This document shows positions 42,702 through 52,718 of a stretch of 64,000 nucleotides of DNA, piece after piece. The stretch's first letter is position 1. Each line of letters opens with the position of its first letter. Under the pieces are notes generated by a model that was given only the letters and a program-made list of their open reading frames with translations, was not told where the DNA came from and ran no database searches. Where the stretch lies: contig NZ_ATXI01000007.1 of the NCBI RefSeq assembly GCF_000421605.1, positions 44,853 to 108,852 on the forward strand, read 5' to 3'. Both the position numbers and the translations under genes were made by a program. Source of the DNA: Thermodesulfobacterium thermophilum DSM 1276. GTDB lineage: Bacteria > Desulfobacterota > Thermodesulfobacteria > Thermodesulfobacteriales > Thermodesulfobacteriaceae.

Positions 42702-43508
42702 ATGGCTGAGGTCAACATAAGAAATATTCGATTGTTTATAGCTTATGATGGAACTAATTATTTAGGTTGGCAGATACAACCTAAGGGGCCAACGGTCCAA
42801 GGAGTCATCCAAGAGGTTTTATCTAAGATCCTCGGACATAAAGTAACGTTGAAGGCTTCAGGGAGAACAGATGCCGGGGTTCATGCCCTTCATCAAGTCG
42901 CTCATTTTTTGACCACCTCAGACAGACCTTTAGAGATAATCTTTAAAGCCTTGAACAGCCTCTTGCCCAAGGACATTTCTGTTTGGAGGGTAGAGGAGGT
43001 TGATTTTAAGTTTCATGCACAAAAGCATGCATATAAAAAGACCTATGTCTATCAGATCTATAATTATCCCATAAAAAACCCTCTTTTGAGACTTTATTCT
43101 TGGTGGGTGCCAGAGCCGCTTGATTTAGAAGCCATGAAAAGCTGTTTGCCTTTAATCATCGGAGAAAAAGATTTTGCCAGTTTTAGAAAGGCTGGAACAG
43201 AGGTTAAAACTACGGTTAGAACGATTTATCAGGCAACCTTAGAAAGATCATTAGAAAATCCTAACATGATAGTTTTTACGATAGAGGGTAGGGGTTTTAT
43301 GCGTTATATGGTGAGAAACTTAGTAGGAGCTTTGGTTGAAGTAGGAAAGGGGCGTCTTACGGTAGAGGATTTTGAAAACATCCTTAACGCAAAAGATCGA
43401 AAAGTAGCACCACCTCCAGCTCCTCCTCAGGGTTTGATCCTGAAAAAGGTTGACTATCTTGACGTTAAGGTGTTAGAGAGTTATCCTTCTTTTGAGGTTA
43501 AAATCTAA
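42702..43508 (+). CDS. truA: tRNA pseudouridine(38-40) synthase
   Basis: 268 residues. Isomerises uridines 38-40 of the tRNA anticodon arm. The starting strand IRLFIAYDGTNYLGWQIQP (residues ~9-27) and the active-site region ASGRTDAGVHALHQVAHF (residues ~56-73, catalytic Asp in GRTDAGVHA) are typical. The C-terminal block RGFMRYMVRNLVGALVEVG is also present. It lies two bases after argC, and the true hisB start (43528) follows 19 bases after its stop. Confidence 0.95.
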   Translation: MAEVNIRNIRLFIAYDGTNYLGWQIQPKGPTVQGVIQEVLSKILGHKVTLKASGRTDAGVHALHQVAHFLTTSDRPLEIIFKALNSLLPKDISVWRVEEVDFKFHAQKHAYKKTYVYQIYNYPIKNPLLRLYSWWVPEPLDLEAMKSCLPLIIGEKDFASFRKAGTEVKTTVRTIYQATLERSLENPNMIVFTIEGRGFMRYMVRNLVGALVEVGKGRLTVEDFENILNAKDRKVAPPPAPPQGLILKKVDYLDVKVLESYPSFEVKI

Positions 43509-43527
43509 TCTGTATAAGGAGTTAAAC

Positions 43528-44112
43528 ATGAAAACCGTCGAAAAGAAGCGATATACTTTAGAGACTGAAGTAGAAATAAAGTTAGATTTAACCGGAGAGT
43601 GGTTAGAGGAAAATGTGATCAACACAGGGATAGGGTTTTTAGACCATATGCTTGAGCTTTTTGCCTACCATTCAGGGATAAAACTTCAAGTAGAAGCAAG
43701 AGGAGATCTTGAGGTAGACTACCATCATACCGTAGAAGACATAGGAATTACCTTAGGAGAGGCTTTAGACGAAGCCTTGGAAGACAGACGAGGTATGGCC
43801 CGTTATGGAGAAGCAACCATCCCTATGGAAGAGGCTTTAACTCAGGTGGTAATAGATCTTGCTAAGAGACCTTATTTTGTTTTTTTGGTTAACTTCCCCA
43901 CCGAAAAGATAGGAAGTTTCGATGTAGAGCTTATAGAAGAGTTTCTAAGGGCTTTAGTTGTAAACGGTAGGTTCACTCTTCATGTGAGAAATTTTTATGG
44001 CAAAAATTCTCATCACATAGCCGAAAGTATATTTAAAGCTTTAGCTCATGCTTTTAGAAAGGCTTTAACCCCTCTTTCTCAAGAGGTCTTTTCGACTAAA
44101 GGTACCCTTTAA
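43528..44112 (+). CDS. hisB: Imidazoleglycerol-phosphate dehydratase
   Basis: 194 residues from the ATG at 43528, which has AAGGAG 8 bases upstream; an open frame from 43492 lies inside truA and is less likely. Sixth step of histidine synthesis. The metal-binding repeats are present: DYHHTVEDIGI (residues ~70-80) and HHIAES (~164-169), with FLDHMLELFAYH near residues 36-47. The size is that of the single-function enzyme (no phosphatase domain). Confidence 0.95.
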   Translation: MKTVEKKRYTLETEVEIKLDLTGEWLEENVINTGIGFLDHMLELFAYHSGIKLQVEARGDLEVDYHHTVEDIGITLGEALDEALEDRRGMARYGEATIPMEEALTQVVIDLAKRPYFVFLVNFPTEKIGSFDVELIEEFLRALVVNGRFTLHVRNFYGKNSHHIAESIFKALAHAFRKALTPLSQEVFSTKGTL

Positions 44113-44615
44113 GTTAACACTTCTCTTTTTTTAAGAAAAGTTTTCCAGCTCTCAGGAATAAAGGGTGAAGAAATTTTTAGGGTTTTTTCTACGATAGGGT
44201 AGGTTAAAGCAGTCTTTAAGTTATTTTTAGAGGGTGGATAGGGAATTACTAAGAGAAGATAGATAAAGGTAATAAAAAGAGAGGCTTTAATAAGGCCTAA
44301 TATACTTCCTAAAATTCTATCTGCCAGCGTAAGGTTTAATTTACCCAAAAAGACTGATAGAAGAAACCCTGCTAACACAAAGCTTAGATAGATCATAGCA
44401 AAGGATAAGATAAAACTTAGGATGGGAAGAACTTTGGGGTTTGAGGTGGTGATACTCCCTACAAAGGGTGCTATTTTTATAGAAAGCCATCCTGAGTAAA
44501 GAAAGGCTATCACCATCCCTAAAAGAGAGGCTATGGTTTTTACAAAACCTGACAAAAAACCTCTTATTGTAAAATAACTTAAAATAGCTAAGGCTACATA
44601 GTCAAACCATATCAT
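44109..44615 (-). CDS. CvpA family membrane protein
   Basis: 168 residues with four hydrophobic helices (residues ~7-25, ~30-48, ~65-90, ~103-125). The start WFDYVALAILSYFTIRGFLSGFV matches the CvpA family (named for colicin V production), as does the inner LLGMVIAFLYSGW. Function in most bacteria is uncertain, possibly in envelope integrity or division. It overlaps the hisB stop by four bases on the opposite strand. Its ATG is one base past the cysS stop, so it is co-transcribed with cysS. Confidence 0.85.
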   Translation of the reverse strand: MIWFDYVALAILSYFTIRGFLSGFVKTIASLLGMVIAFLYSGWLSIKIAPFVGSITTSNPKVLPILSFILSFAMIYLSFVLAGFLLSVFLGKLNLTLADRILGSILGLIKASLFITFIYLLLVIPYPPSKNNLKTALTYPIVEKTLKISSPFIPESWKTFLKKREVLT

Positions 44616-44616
44616 T

Positions 44617-46086
44617 TTATTCTACCCACCAAAAGGTTTCTGTTTTTGTGTCCTTTAGAATGATGCCTTTTTTCTGTAGCTCTTCTCTTATCCGGTCTGC
44701 TTGCTGAAAGTTTTTTTCTTTTCTTGCTTTTTCTCTTTCTCTGACTAATTTTTCTACTTCTTCTAAGGTTAAACTTAAAGGTTTAAGTTTTTTTTCTCTT
44801 TCAGTTTTCCAGAAAGAAATTGGGTCAGTTTGGAAAAGCCCTAAAAGTTTGGAGGCTTCGTCTCTTAGGTCTTTAGCTATGGCTTTAACCAGAAGCTCTT
44901 CTTCTGAGGTAAGTTGAGGAGTTTTACTTACAAAGTTGTAAAGTTCTTTTTCCAAATTAAAAAGATATCCCAAGGCCATTGCTGTGTTTAAATCTTCTAA
45001 CAGAGCAGAGATAAATTTGACTTTAAACTCTTGATACGTTTTTTCTAAACGTCTTGCTTTTTCTGAAAGGAGTCCTTCCTTTAGGCTTTGAACTTTTTCA
45101 GCCCAGTACAAGGTTTCATAAAATCCATACACGGCTTTTTCTATGTTTTTCAGGCTTTCTTCTGAATAGTCTAAGGGACTTCTGTAATGCATGGAAAGAA
45201 GAAAGGTTTTGATGATTTCGGGATGGAAACGTTCAAAAAGCCATTCCATCGTGACAAAGTTTCCCAGGCTTTTAGACATTTTTTCTCCGTTTATGGTTAT
45301 CAACCCATGATGGACAAAGTATCTGACAAAAGGTTTTCCTGTAGCACCTTCGCTTTGGGCTATCTCGTTTTCGTGATGAGGAAAAATTAGATCAAGTCCA
45401 CCTCCATGTATGTCTATGGTTTCTCCAAGGTATTTTAAGGCCATGGCAGAACACTCTATATGCCATCCTGGACGGCCTAATCCCCAAGGACTTTCCCAGA
45501 AAGGTTCTCCTGGCTTGGCGGCTTTCCATAAAGCAAAATCTAAAGGATTCTCTTTCTTTTCTGAAACCTCGATCCTTACCCCAGAAAGTAATTCTTCAGT
45601 TTTTCGCCCGGAGAGCTTTCCATAATGAGGAAATTTTTCTACCCTAAAATAAACATCTCCGTTACTTTTATAAGCTAATCCACGGTCTATTAAATTTTGT
45701 ATAATGGCTATGATATCTGAGATATGTTCTGAGGCTTTAGGGGTATAGGTAGGTTTTAATAAATTCAGTTTTTCAACGGCTGTTTCATATTCTTTAACAT
45801 ATTTTTCTACCAAATCTTTCCAGAAGATACCTTCCTGGTTGGATCGATTGATGATTTTATCGTCGATGTCTGTAATATTTCTTACATAAACTACTTCATA
45901 TCCTAAATAGGTTAATACTCGAGTCAAAACGTCAAAAACCACAGCAGATCGTATATGTCCTAAATGAGGAGAATCGTATGCAGTGATACCGCACACATAC
46001 ATCGTTACTTTTGGAGGGTTTAAAGGTGAAAATTCCTCTAATTTTTTGGTTAACGTGTTGTAAAGTTTTAAGATTTTTTCTTTCAT
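44617..46086 (-). CDS. cysS: Cysteinyl-tRNA synthetase
   Basis: 489 residues from the ATG at 46086; an ORF extension to 46152 lacks a reasonable start region. Charges tRNA-Cys. Class I features: MYVCGITAYDSPHLGHIRSA (HIGH-like HLGH near residues 38-41) and GEKMSKSLGNFV (KMSKS near 271-275). Zinc ligands occur in CGITAYD (Cys near 29), GRPGWHIECSAMAL (Cys near 214) and HHENE. The C-terminal EREKARKEKNFQQADRIREE is the DALR-like tail. It lies one base after the CooC-like gene's stop region and is co-transcribed. Confidence 0.95.
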   Translation of the reverse strand: MKEKILKLYNTLTKKLEEFSPLNPPKVTMYVCGITAYDSPHLGHIRSAVVFDVLTRVLTYLGYEVVYVRNITDIDDKIINRSNQEGIFWKDLVEKYVKEYETAVEKLNLLKPTYTPKASEHISDIIAIIQNLIDRGLAYKSNGDVYFRVEKFPHYGKLSGRKTEELLSGVRIEVSEKKENPLDFALWKAAKPGEPFWESPWGLGRPGWHIECSAMALKYLGETIDIHGGGLDLIFPHHENEIAQSEGATGKPFVRYFVHHGLITINGEKMSKSLGNFVTMEWLFERFHPEIIKTFLLSMHYRSPLDYSEESLKNIEKAVYGFYETLYWAEKVQSLKEGLLSEKARRLEKTYQEFKVKFISALLEDLNTAMALGYLFNLEKELYNFVSKTPQLTSEEELLVKAIAKDLRDEASKLLGLFQTDPISFWKTEREKKLKPLSLTLEEVEKLVREREKARKEKNFQQADRIREELQKKGIILKDTKTETFWWVE

Positions 46087-46087
46087 C

Positions 46088-46846
46088 TTACTGCTCCCAG
46101 AGTTTATCGAAAATTTTGTAGGCTTGGGTTTTAAAATTTTGCTCCCATTCAAAAACAGGATAAGAATTTAACTCATATTCAATTAAAGTATTGTTTTCTG
46201 GCAAAAATCCTAATAGGCTAATTTGAGGATCTTTTATGTTTTTTTTAACCCATACTTCTATCTCTTCTTCTATGTTAGTTGACGCTTTGTTTATCAGTAA
46301 CCAGATTTTTTTGGCTTCAACCTTAAGGGATTGCACCAACTTCCAAATCCTTTCGGCTGTAAGTATTCCTCGGGGATTTGGGTCTGAAACGATGATAAGA
46401 TGGTCCATTTGAGTTAGGTTTAACCTGGAAAGATGCTCCATGCCTGCCTCGTTGTCTATAACCACGTATGGATAGTTTTTAAACAACCTGGCTAAAGCTT
46501 GGGAAAGAAAAGAGTGTATAGGACAATAACAACCCGCTTTTTCAGGATAACCCATTACTAAAAGCTCAAAGCCTGGATTTTCTATTAAAATTTCGTTTAT
46601 TTTCATCTCAACGAATTCATAACGAGACATAAACTCAGGTACTTTATGAGCAAGAATCTCTTCTCTTATTTCACTTAAGGTTTTGAACTCTTTAATTCCT
46701 AAAAGCTCGTTTAGGTTGTAATTAGGGTCTGCATCTACGGCTAAAAAGGGGGTAAAGTTTTTTTCTATTAAGTAATTAATAAGCAAAGCACAGACGGTGG
46801 TTTTCCCTGTTCCTCCTTTACCTACTAACGAAATTTTAACGGACAT
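46088..46846 (-). CDS. CooC/MinD-like P-loop ATPase
   Basis: 252 residues from the ATG at 46846 (MSVKISLVGKGGTGKTTVCA). The deviant Walker A GKGGTGKTT and the DADPNYNLNELLG block are those of CooC, the nickel-insertion ATPase of CO dehydrogenase; YCPIHSFLSQALA carries Cys residues (near residue 113-115), as in CooC dimers. No CO dehydrogenase genes are in the window. The gene stands between cimA and cysS. It may mature a Ni or Fe-S enzyme encoded elsewhere; MinD or ParA relatives are alternative assignments. Confidence 0.8.
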   Translation of the reverse strand: MSVKISLVGKGGTGKTTVCALLINYLIEKNFTPFLAVDADPNYNLNELLGIKEFKTLSEIREEILAHKVPEFMSRYEFVEMKINEILIENPGFELLVMGYPEKAGCYCPIHSFLSQALARLFKNYPYVVIDNEAGMEHLSRLNLTQMDHLIIVSDPNPRGILTAERIWKLVQSLKVEAKKIWLLINKASTNIEEEIEVWVKKNIKDPQISLLGFLPENNTLIEYELNSYPVFEWEQNFKTQAYKIFDKLWEQ

Positions 46847-46847
46847 T

Positions 46848-48434
46848 TTATTTTTTTCTTTTGTCAAGAAAAAGTTTATAAGTGTAGGAATCTATCAAGG
46901 CTTGACAGCTTGCCTCTAAAATGTCTGTTGATACCCCGACGGTCCCCCACTTTTTGTCTTTACTTTTAGAAAGGATAAACACCCTCACTTTAGAAGAGGT
47001 ACCAGGAAGTCCCGGGAGTACCCTAACTTTGTAGTCTTCAAGTTCCATCTCCTTGATTTGAGGATAAAACCTTTCTAAAGCCTTTCTTAAGGCGTTGTCA
47101 AGGGCGTTAACAGGGCCATTGCCTAAGGCTGCAGTATGTTCTACTTCTCCTACTCCAGGTGGTACCCTTACGATCACTGTCGCTTCAGATTGAGCTTCGT
47201 GTTTATAAGACTTTAGGTCAAGCACTTTGTAACTTAAAAGTTCAAAGTACTGTTTAGGCTCTCCCATCAAACGATAGATTAAAAGCTCCAAACTGGCTTC
47301 TGCAGCTTCAAACTCAAACCCGTTTGCCTCTAATTTTTTTATTTCCTCTACTATTTTACTTAAAAGAGGACTATCTAATTCTAAGTCAATCCCCAGTTCT
47401 TTGGCTTTATAGATGATGTTGCTTTTACCAGAAAGTTCTGAAACCAAGACTCTTCTGGTGTTCCCCACAAGTACCGGGTCTATATGTTCATAAGTTGAAG
47501 GGGACTTCAACACCGCAGAAACATGTACTCCTCCTTTATGGGCAAAAGCAGAACGACCTACAAATGGAAGCCTTGGAGGATGAGAAAGATTTGCTATCTC
47601 AAAGACATATTTAGAAACCTCTGTAAGTTTATAAAGCATTTCAGCACAGCTACAGCTATATCCCATCTTAAGAACTAAGTTAGGTATGATAGAGCAGAGG
47701 TTGGCGTTACCACACCTTTCTCCTATACCGTTTATCGTCCCTTGAACTTGGGTGGCCCCTAATCTTACAGCCTCTAAACTGTTGGCTACGGCGCACTCAG
47801 AATCGTTATGAGCATGTATACCAAAAACCAAATCCTTGCCTAATTCTTTTTTTACCTGGGTGATAATTTCTACAATCTCATGGGGCAGAGTACCTCCGTT
47901 GGTATCACAAAGGATTAAACAATCTGCCCCTGCTTCTTTTGCTTTTTTAAGAGTAGCTAAGGCATATTGAGGATCTCCTTTAAACCCATCAAAAAAGTGT
48001 TCCGCATCATAGAAGACCTTTTCTACCTGAGATTTAAGATATCTGATAGAGTTAGAGATAAGCTCTAAGTTTTGGTCTAAAGAAATTTTTAAAGCTTCCT
48101 TTACGTGTATGGTCCAGGATTTACCAAAGATGGTAACTACAGGTACTTTCACCTGTAAAAGCTGTTTAAAAATTTCGTCTGTTTCTGGAGATTTTTTAGG
48201 ATGATAGGTACTTCCAAAGGCAACTATTTTGGCATGTTTAAGATGGTAGTCTTTTATCTCTTTAAAAAACTGAAAATCTTTGGGGTTAGAACCAGGCCAT
48301 CCACCTTCTATGTAGTCTATTTTAAACTCATCAAGTTTCAGGGCTATCCTTATTTTGTCTTCTAAAGAAAAATTAACCTCTTCAGCTTGACTGCCATCTC
48401 TTAAGGTAGTATCGTATATTTCAACTCTTTTCAT
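46848..48434 (-). CDS. cimA: (R)-citramalate synthase
   Basis: 528 residues. Condenses pyruvate with acetyl-CoA to citramalate for isoleucine (and 2-oxobutyrate) synthesis. The start VEIYDTTLRDGSQAEEVNFS and FGIHAHNDSECAVANSL (metal His), followed by INGIGERCGNA, mark it as a LeuA-family member, but SQAEEVNFS is the CimA type and not LeuA's EQSPG. The C-terminal regulatory domain is present (LPGLPGTSSKVRVFI near residue 487). It lies two bases from the aspartate kinase gene side (48440) and is co-transcribed with it. Confidence 0.93.
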   Translation of the reverse strand: MKRVEIYDTTLRDGSQAEEVNFSLEDKIRIALKLDEFKIDYIEGGWPGSNPKDFQFFKEIKDYHLKHAKIVAFGSTYHPKKSPETDEIFKQLLQVKVPVVTIFGKSWTIHVKEALKISLDQNLELISNSIRYLKSQVEKVFYDAEHFFDGFKGDPQYALATLKKAKEAGADCLILCDTNGGTLPHEIVEIITQVKKELGKDLVFGIHAHNDSECAVANSLEAVRLGATQVQGTINGIGERCGNANLCSIIPNLVLKMGYSCSCAEMLYKLTEVSKYVFEIANLSHPPRLPFVGRSAFAHKGGVHVSAVLKSPSTYEHIDPVLVGNTRRVLVSELSGKSNIIYKAKELGIDLELDSPLLSKIVEEIKKLEANGFEFEAAEASLELLIYRLMGEPKQYFELLSYKVLDLKSYKHEAQSEATVIVRVPPGVGEVEHTAALGNGPVNALDNALRKALERFYPQIKEMELEDYKVRVLPGLPGTSSKVRVFILSKSKDKKWGTVGVSTDILEASCQALIDSYTYKLFLDKRKK

Positions 48435-48439
48435 GGTGT

Positions 48440-49702
48440 TTATTTAGTTTTTTTAGGTCTTTTTATAAAAGTCTTTTCCTCTTTTATATTTTCTTGGTCT
48501 AATTGAAAAGCTTCATGTAAAGCTCTTACTGCAAGTTCGGTATATTTTTCGTCGATCACGCAGGAGATCTTGATTTCAGAGGTAGAAATCATCATAATAT
48601 TAATACCATGTTTGGCCAAAGTTTCAAACATCTTGGTTGCTACTCCTGAATGGGTACGCATACCAGCTCCGACGATAGAAACTTTAGCGATTTTATCATC
48701 CCCTTCTACTCTCTCAGCCTTTAGTTTTTTAGCCACCTCTTTTACTATTTCTAAGGCTTGAGAATAGTCTGTTCTCGGGACAGTAAAGGTAATATCAGCT
48801 TTATTGTCAGGGTGCACCGTTTGAATGATCATGTCCACAATAATACCCTTTTCTCCTATAGGGCTAAAGATCTGAGCTGCAATGCCTGGTTTATCTGGAA
48901 CCCCATATATGCTTATACGCGCTTCATTCCTGCTGTAGGTTATACCTGATACTAACACCTTTTCCATCTCTTCATCCTCCTCGGTTATTAAGGTTCCCTC
49001 TGCTTCTGTAAAACTTGATTTTACTACTAAATTTACTTTATATATCATGGCTAATTCTACAGACCGCATTTCTAAAACTTTAGCTCCACTGCTTGCCATT
49101 TCAAGCATCTCTTCATAGGATATCTTTTTAAGCTTACGAGCATTACTTACTACACGTGGGTCAGCAGTGTATACACCCTCAACGTCTGTGTAAATCTCGC
49201 AAAGGTCAGCCTTTAGTGCAGCAGCTAAAGCTACTGCAGTGGTATCAGAACCACCCCTTCCAAGGGTAGTTATATCTCCTTCTTCAGTGACCCCCTGGAA
49301 ACCTGCTACTACTACGATTTTCCCCTGGTTAAGTTCTTTTTTTATTTTATCTACCTTGATCTCCTTTATTTTGGCTTTGGTAAAAAGGTTGGTGGTGTAG
49401 ATAGGTATTTGGTAACCTAAAAAAGCCACTGAGTCAAATCCCATGCTTTGAAGGGTTATGGCTAATAAAGCTGAGGTAACCTGTTCTCCAGTGGAAACTA
49501 AAAGGTCTAACTCCCTTAGAGGAGGATTTGGGGTGATCTCTTTGGCTAAATTGATCAATCGGTCTGTTTCTCCTGCCATCGCAGAAACTACCACCACCAG
49601 GTCATGCCCTTCTTTTTTATACTTGATTACCCTCTCTGCTACTTTTTTAATCCTTTCTATGTTAGCTACCGAGGTTCCACCGTATTTTTGAACTATTAAC
49701 AT
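48440..49702 (-). CDS. lysC: Aspartate kinase
   Basis: 420 residues. Phosphorylates aspartate, the first step to lysine, threonine and methionine. The kinase domain opens with [16 protein letters not shown] (residues ~4-19) and contains [15 protein letters not shown] (~147-161) and [17 protein letters not shown]. The C-terminal ACT pair (from ~270: [20 protein letters not shown]) is the allosteric domain. First gene of a transcript with cimA, the CooC-like gene, cysS and cvpA. Confidence 0.95.
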   Translation of the reverse strand: MLIVQKYGGTSVANIERIKKVAERVIKYKKEGHDLVVVVSAMAGETDRLINLAKEITPNPPLRELDLLVSTGEQVTSALLAITLQSMGFDSVAFLGYQIPIYTTNLFTKAKIKEIKVDKIKKELNQGKIVVVAGFQGVTEEGDITTLGRGGSDTTAVALAAALKADLCEIYTDVEGVYTADPRVVSNARKLKKISYEEMLEMASSGAKVLEMRSVELAMIYKVNLVVKSSFTEAEGTLITEEDEEMEKVLVSGITYSRNEARISIYGVPDKPGIAAQIFSPIGEKGIIVDMIIQTVHPDNKADITFTVPRTDYSQALEIVKEVAKKLKAERVEGDDKIAKVSIVGAGMRTHSGVATKMFETLAKHGINIMMISTSEIKISCVIDEKYTELAVRALHEAFQLDQENIKEEKTFIKRPKKTK

Positions 49703-49704
49703 TA

Positions 49705-50001
49705 CTAACCTCCCTTACCCCAAATAGGATCCTCTCCAAAATGCTCGAACCACCAATCTTCTGGATTAAGTATATTATCATTAGGTTCTAAATTTATCAA
49801 GTAATTATCACAATATTCCATAAGAAGGGCATAGGCTTCATTTATTTTTTTTATCGTAGAATTATCTCCCCCAACATCGGGATGGTGTTTTTTGACCAAA
49901 CGATGGTAAGCTTCTTTAATTTCTTTTCTCGTAGTTTTTTTAGGTAGGTTTAAAATCCTTCTTGCCTCTTCAATTTTTTCCCATTTTTTCGTTCGACTCA
50001 T
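49705..50001 (-). CDS. Small J-domain protein
   Basis: 98 residues. Residues ~10-66 form a J domain: [20 protein letters not shown], then the HPD motif in [20 protein letters not shown]. The rest is an acidic tail with [12 protein letters not shown]. There is no G/F or substrate-binding domain. It probably recruits DnaK to a specific client. It starts two bases before lysC's ATG region in the same transcript. Confidence 0.85.
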   Translation of the reverse strand: MSRTKKWEKIEEARRILNLPKKTTRKEIKEAYHRLVKKHHPDVGGDNSTIKKINEAYALLMEYCDNYLINLEPNDNILNPEDWWFEHFGEDPIWGKGG

Positions 50002-50047
50002 ATAACACTATATTATTAAAAAATTGATTTTAAACAAGAGGGAAAAA

Positions 50048-51260
50048 TTAAAATAAACTTAAAATCACAAGTCCAACTAAAACGGAGAGTAGGGTTACCG
50101 GAAGACCGATTTTTAGGTATTCAAAAAAGCCAATCTTTACTTTTGGAGAGGCTCCTTCGATGACGATGATGTTAGCGATAGACCCAAGGATGGTTAAATT
50201 CCCTGCAAAAGTCGAGGACATCGCTAAGAAAAACCAGGCTTTTTCGTCATTAAAGTAATTAACTATAAGAGGTTTAAAGATCAAAACTGCAGGAACGTTG
50301 CTTACAACGTTAGAAACTAAGAGAGAAGAAAATACCAAAGATAGAGGGGCCGTTACTAACATCTGAAAATGTTCTACCAAACTATAAAAAACTACAGATT
50401 TTTCAACCCCTTTTATGACGATAAAAAGCCCTATAAAAAGGATTAAAAGTCTAAAGTCTATCAGGTTATACACCTTTTCAGGCTTAACCCTTCTGGTAAT
50501 CAACAGAAATGACCCTACACCTATAGAAACAATTTCCATAGGTACGTTTAAAAAGAAAAGAATTACTGTGATTAGGGCTACCAAAGAAGATTTTATGACC
50601 AAAGGCTTATTGTATCTATATTTTAAGGCTTCTTCGGGGGTTTTTACTGGTGAGGTTAAATCTTTTTTGTAAAACCTGTGGATTACCCCAGCACAGATAA
50701 AAAGTCCTGCTAAAGCTACTGGAAATAGATGAAAAAAGAATTTACTGTAAGATATGCCTGAAGCCGCCCCAATTATGATGTTTTGAGGGTTTCCTGTGAT
50801 GGTAGCTACACTACCTATGTTAGCTGACATGCAAAGGGCTAAAAGATAAGGTTTGGGGTTTAGTTTTATCCTCTGGGTTAACGCAAGGATAAAGGGAGTA
50901 AAGATTAAACAAACTGTGGCGTTTATAAAAAAGCAGATAACATGCCTGAAGTAAAAATCAAAAGGTAAAGTAGTTTTGAGGGGTTTTGTACTCTTTGGGC
51001 TAAAAAGGATAACACGATAACACAAGGTTAAAAAATCCAGACAACCTTAGGTTAGCGATCAAGATCATCATTCCAAAGAGGATTAAAATGGTTTTATAAT
51101 CTATGACTTCATAAGCTTCATATACAGATAAAACCCCAGAGATTACCATAAGAGAGGCACCTATGATAGCTGCTCCTGTTCGGTCAATCCTAAATAACGG
51201 AGGTTGTCCTATAGCCATCAATAAATATGTTAAGGAAAAAATAAAAAAGGCTGTATCCAT
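50048..51260 (-). pseudogene. ArsB/NhaD-type anion or Na+/H+ carrier, broken by two frameshifts
   Basis: Reading leftward: 51260-51000 gives MDTAFFIFSLTYLLMAIGQP and ends MMILIANLRLSGFFNLVLSC, like an ion transporter superfamily start. The next piece is in another frame: FLAQRVQNPSKLLYLLIFTS, then GMLSAF. The third, from about 50932 to 50048, gives FINATVCLIFTPFILALTQR, then SANIGSVATITGNPQNIIIG (the conserved TGNPQN) to the end. The second shift is exactly one T short in a run at 50927-50932 (minus-strand Ts). The first lies near 51015-51040. Each protein piece fits the family without loss, so these are recent mutations or sequencing errors. Confidence 0.8.
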
Positions 51261-51379
51261 GACCTTTTATAAAAAAATTTTTAGCTAAGTTTGGTTATTA
51301 TAGTCAAACTTAAGCCCTTTGCAACAACCTGAGCCAGTTGATAAGCCTCTTTAGAGGAGACAAAAAGGCTTGATTAGTT

Positions 51380-51931
51380 TTAAAAAAATTCGCTTTCTTT
51401 AAAAACCTCTGCCGTAAAAAGATAGATTTCTACGTCTTTTTCCTTATAACAGTTAGGATGAAGGCCAGCTTTAAGACAGAGGTGTTCTAAAAAGGTCTTT
51501 TTGTCCCAACCATACTCTACAGGTACTTGAGGAAGGAGTACCCCTCGATAAAAGCCTTTGATTAGATATACACCATGCTTCCCTATTTCTATTTCTTCTA
51601 TAGTTCCTTTTTTAAGAGGAGAGAGCACAGAAATCTCTATTTCTATAAAAGGAAGTTCATCCTTGGTAAGAGGAGGAAACCTTGGATCTTTAAAGGCTGC
51701 AGAAATAGCCATTTCTTGGATTACTTGATAAAGAGGATATAAAGGTTCGATAATCCCGATACACCCTCTCAGATGGCCCTCCTTAAGTAAGGTCACAAAA
51801 GCCCCTCTCTTTTGTTTAAGAGAGGGATATTCCTCTGGAGGGTTAATTAGTTCATAAGTTCCTTTAAAATAGTCTTCTAAGGTTTTTCTTGCCAGTTTTA
51901 AGCAAAAAAGTTTTTCTTGAACGGTTAACAT
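51380..51931 (-). CDS. AMMECR1 domain protein
   Basis: 183 residues. The family signature is the LRGCIG hexapeptide, here HLRGCIGIIEPLYPLYQVIQ (residues ~53-72), followed by AAFKDPRFPPLTKDELPFIE (residues ~79-98). The C-terminal VEYGWDKKTFLEHLCLKAG is also typical. In many bacteria it is associated with a radical SAM protein and a MEMO protein (AmmeMemoRadiSam system); neither partner is adjacent. The reaction is not known. Confidence 0.9.
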   Translation of the reverse strand: MLTVQEKLFCLKLARKTLEDYFKGTYELINPPEEYPSLKQKRGAFVTLLKEGHLRGCIGIIEPLYPLYQVIQEMAISAAFKDPRFPPLTKDELPFIEIEISVLSPLKKGTIEEIEIGKHGVYLIKGFYRGVLLPQVPVEYGWDKKTFLEHLCLKAGLHPNCYKEKDVEIYLFTAEVFKESEFF

Positions 51932-51935
51932 ATTT

Positions 51936-52697
51936 TTATCGCAAGTTAAACTTGTTGAGAATAAACTCCGGACCTACCCAGCCTATTACAACCTCTCCGT
52001 CTGGGAAGATAAAAGCAGGGGTCCCGGTTACTCCTATTTTGTTAAACATAAAATCTATGTTTTTTTCTATTTTTTCTTTCCCTGAAGCGCAAAGATTAGC
52101 CCCTTTATATCCTTGGATAAGGTCTTGAAAACCTTTCTTATCACAGATAAGGGATATAGATTTATTTTTGGCCTCGGGATGTAAAGACTCTAAGGGTAAA
52201 AGTATGGTTTTGACCGTAATCTTCCCTTCTTTAGCCAGGTTTTCTAACACAGGTTCAGCACGTTTACAGACAGGACAGTCAGGGTCAGTAATAAAGTATA
52301 CGACATTAGGAGAGTTGCCATAGGTAAGGTCAACAAGCTTTTCTACCTCTGCTAACGTGTTTTTATCAAGCACTTTTTGGTTTAATTTGTTCATCTCTTC
52401 TCTTACGATATCTTTTTTTTGCGCTATGTCAATTATGTTCCCACTTATGATGTAATTTCCTTTTGCGTCAGTATAAAACAGAGCTTTATTAAACTCCGAT
52501 ATTTTAATCACTACTTTACATAACCCCTGGATCGGTGATTTTTCTATTTTTTCTATCTGAATTCCAGGCTGTAAACTATCTAATTTTTTTTGAAACTCTT
52601 GTACTGTAGGACAACCGCCTGAACCTCCTAATCCTTTACTACATCCTACTAAAATAAAACTCAAGCTTAACATCAAGGGAACGAATTTTTTGGTCAT
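51936..52697 (-). CDS. DsbC-like thioredoxin-fold lipoprotein
   Basis: 253 residues. The N-terminus ends in a lipobox LVGC at residues 16-19. Residues ~30-110 resemble the DsbC dimerisation region (LDSLQPGIQIEKIEKSPIQG; YTDAKGNYIISGNIIDI). The thioredoxin-like domain has the active site ITDPDCPVCKRAEPVLENL (CPVC near residues 142-145) and the cis-Pro in GVTGTPAFIFPDG. It isomerises or reduces disulfides in the periplasm, which suits an organism with many c-type hemes. No DsbD partner is adjacent. Confidence 0.87.
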   Translation of the reverse strand: MTKKFVPLMLSLSFILVGCSKGLGGSGGCPTVQEFQKKLDSLQPGIQIEKIEKSPIQGLCKVVIKISEFNKALFYTDAKGNYIISGNIIDIAQKKDIVREEMNKLNQKVLDKNTLAEVEKLVDLTYGNSPNVVYFITDPDCPVCKRAEPVLENLAKEGKITVKTILLPLESLHPEAKNKSISLICDKKGFQDLIQGYKGANLCASGKEKIEKNIDFMFNKIGVTGTPAFIFPDGEVVIGWVGPEFILNKFNLR

Positions 52698-52718
52698 GAG
52701 AACCCCCTGCTTAGTCTT

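Noticed and set aside
51261..51379. AAGCCTC...AGGCTT hairpin near 51340-51373 as a terminator
   Set aside because: No T run follows on either strand and the pairing is broken, so no call is made.
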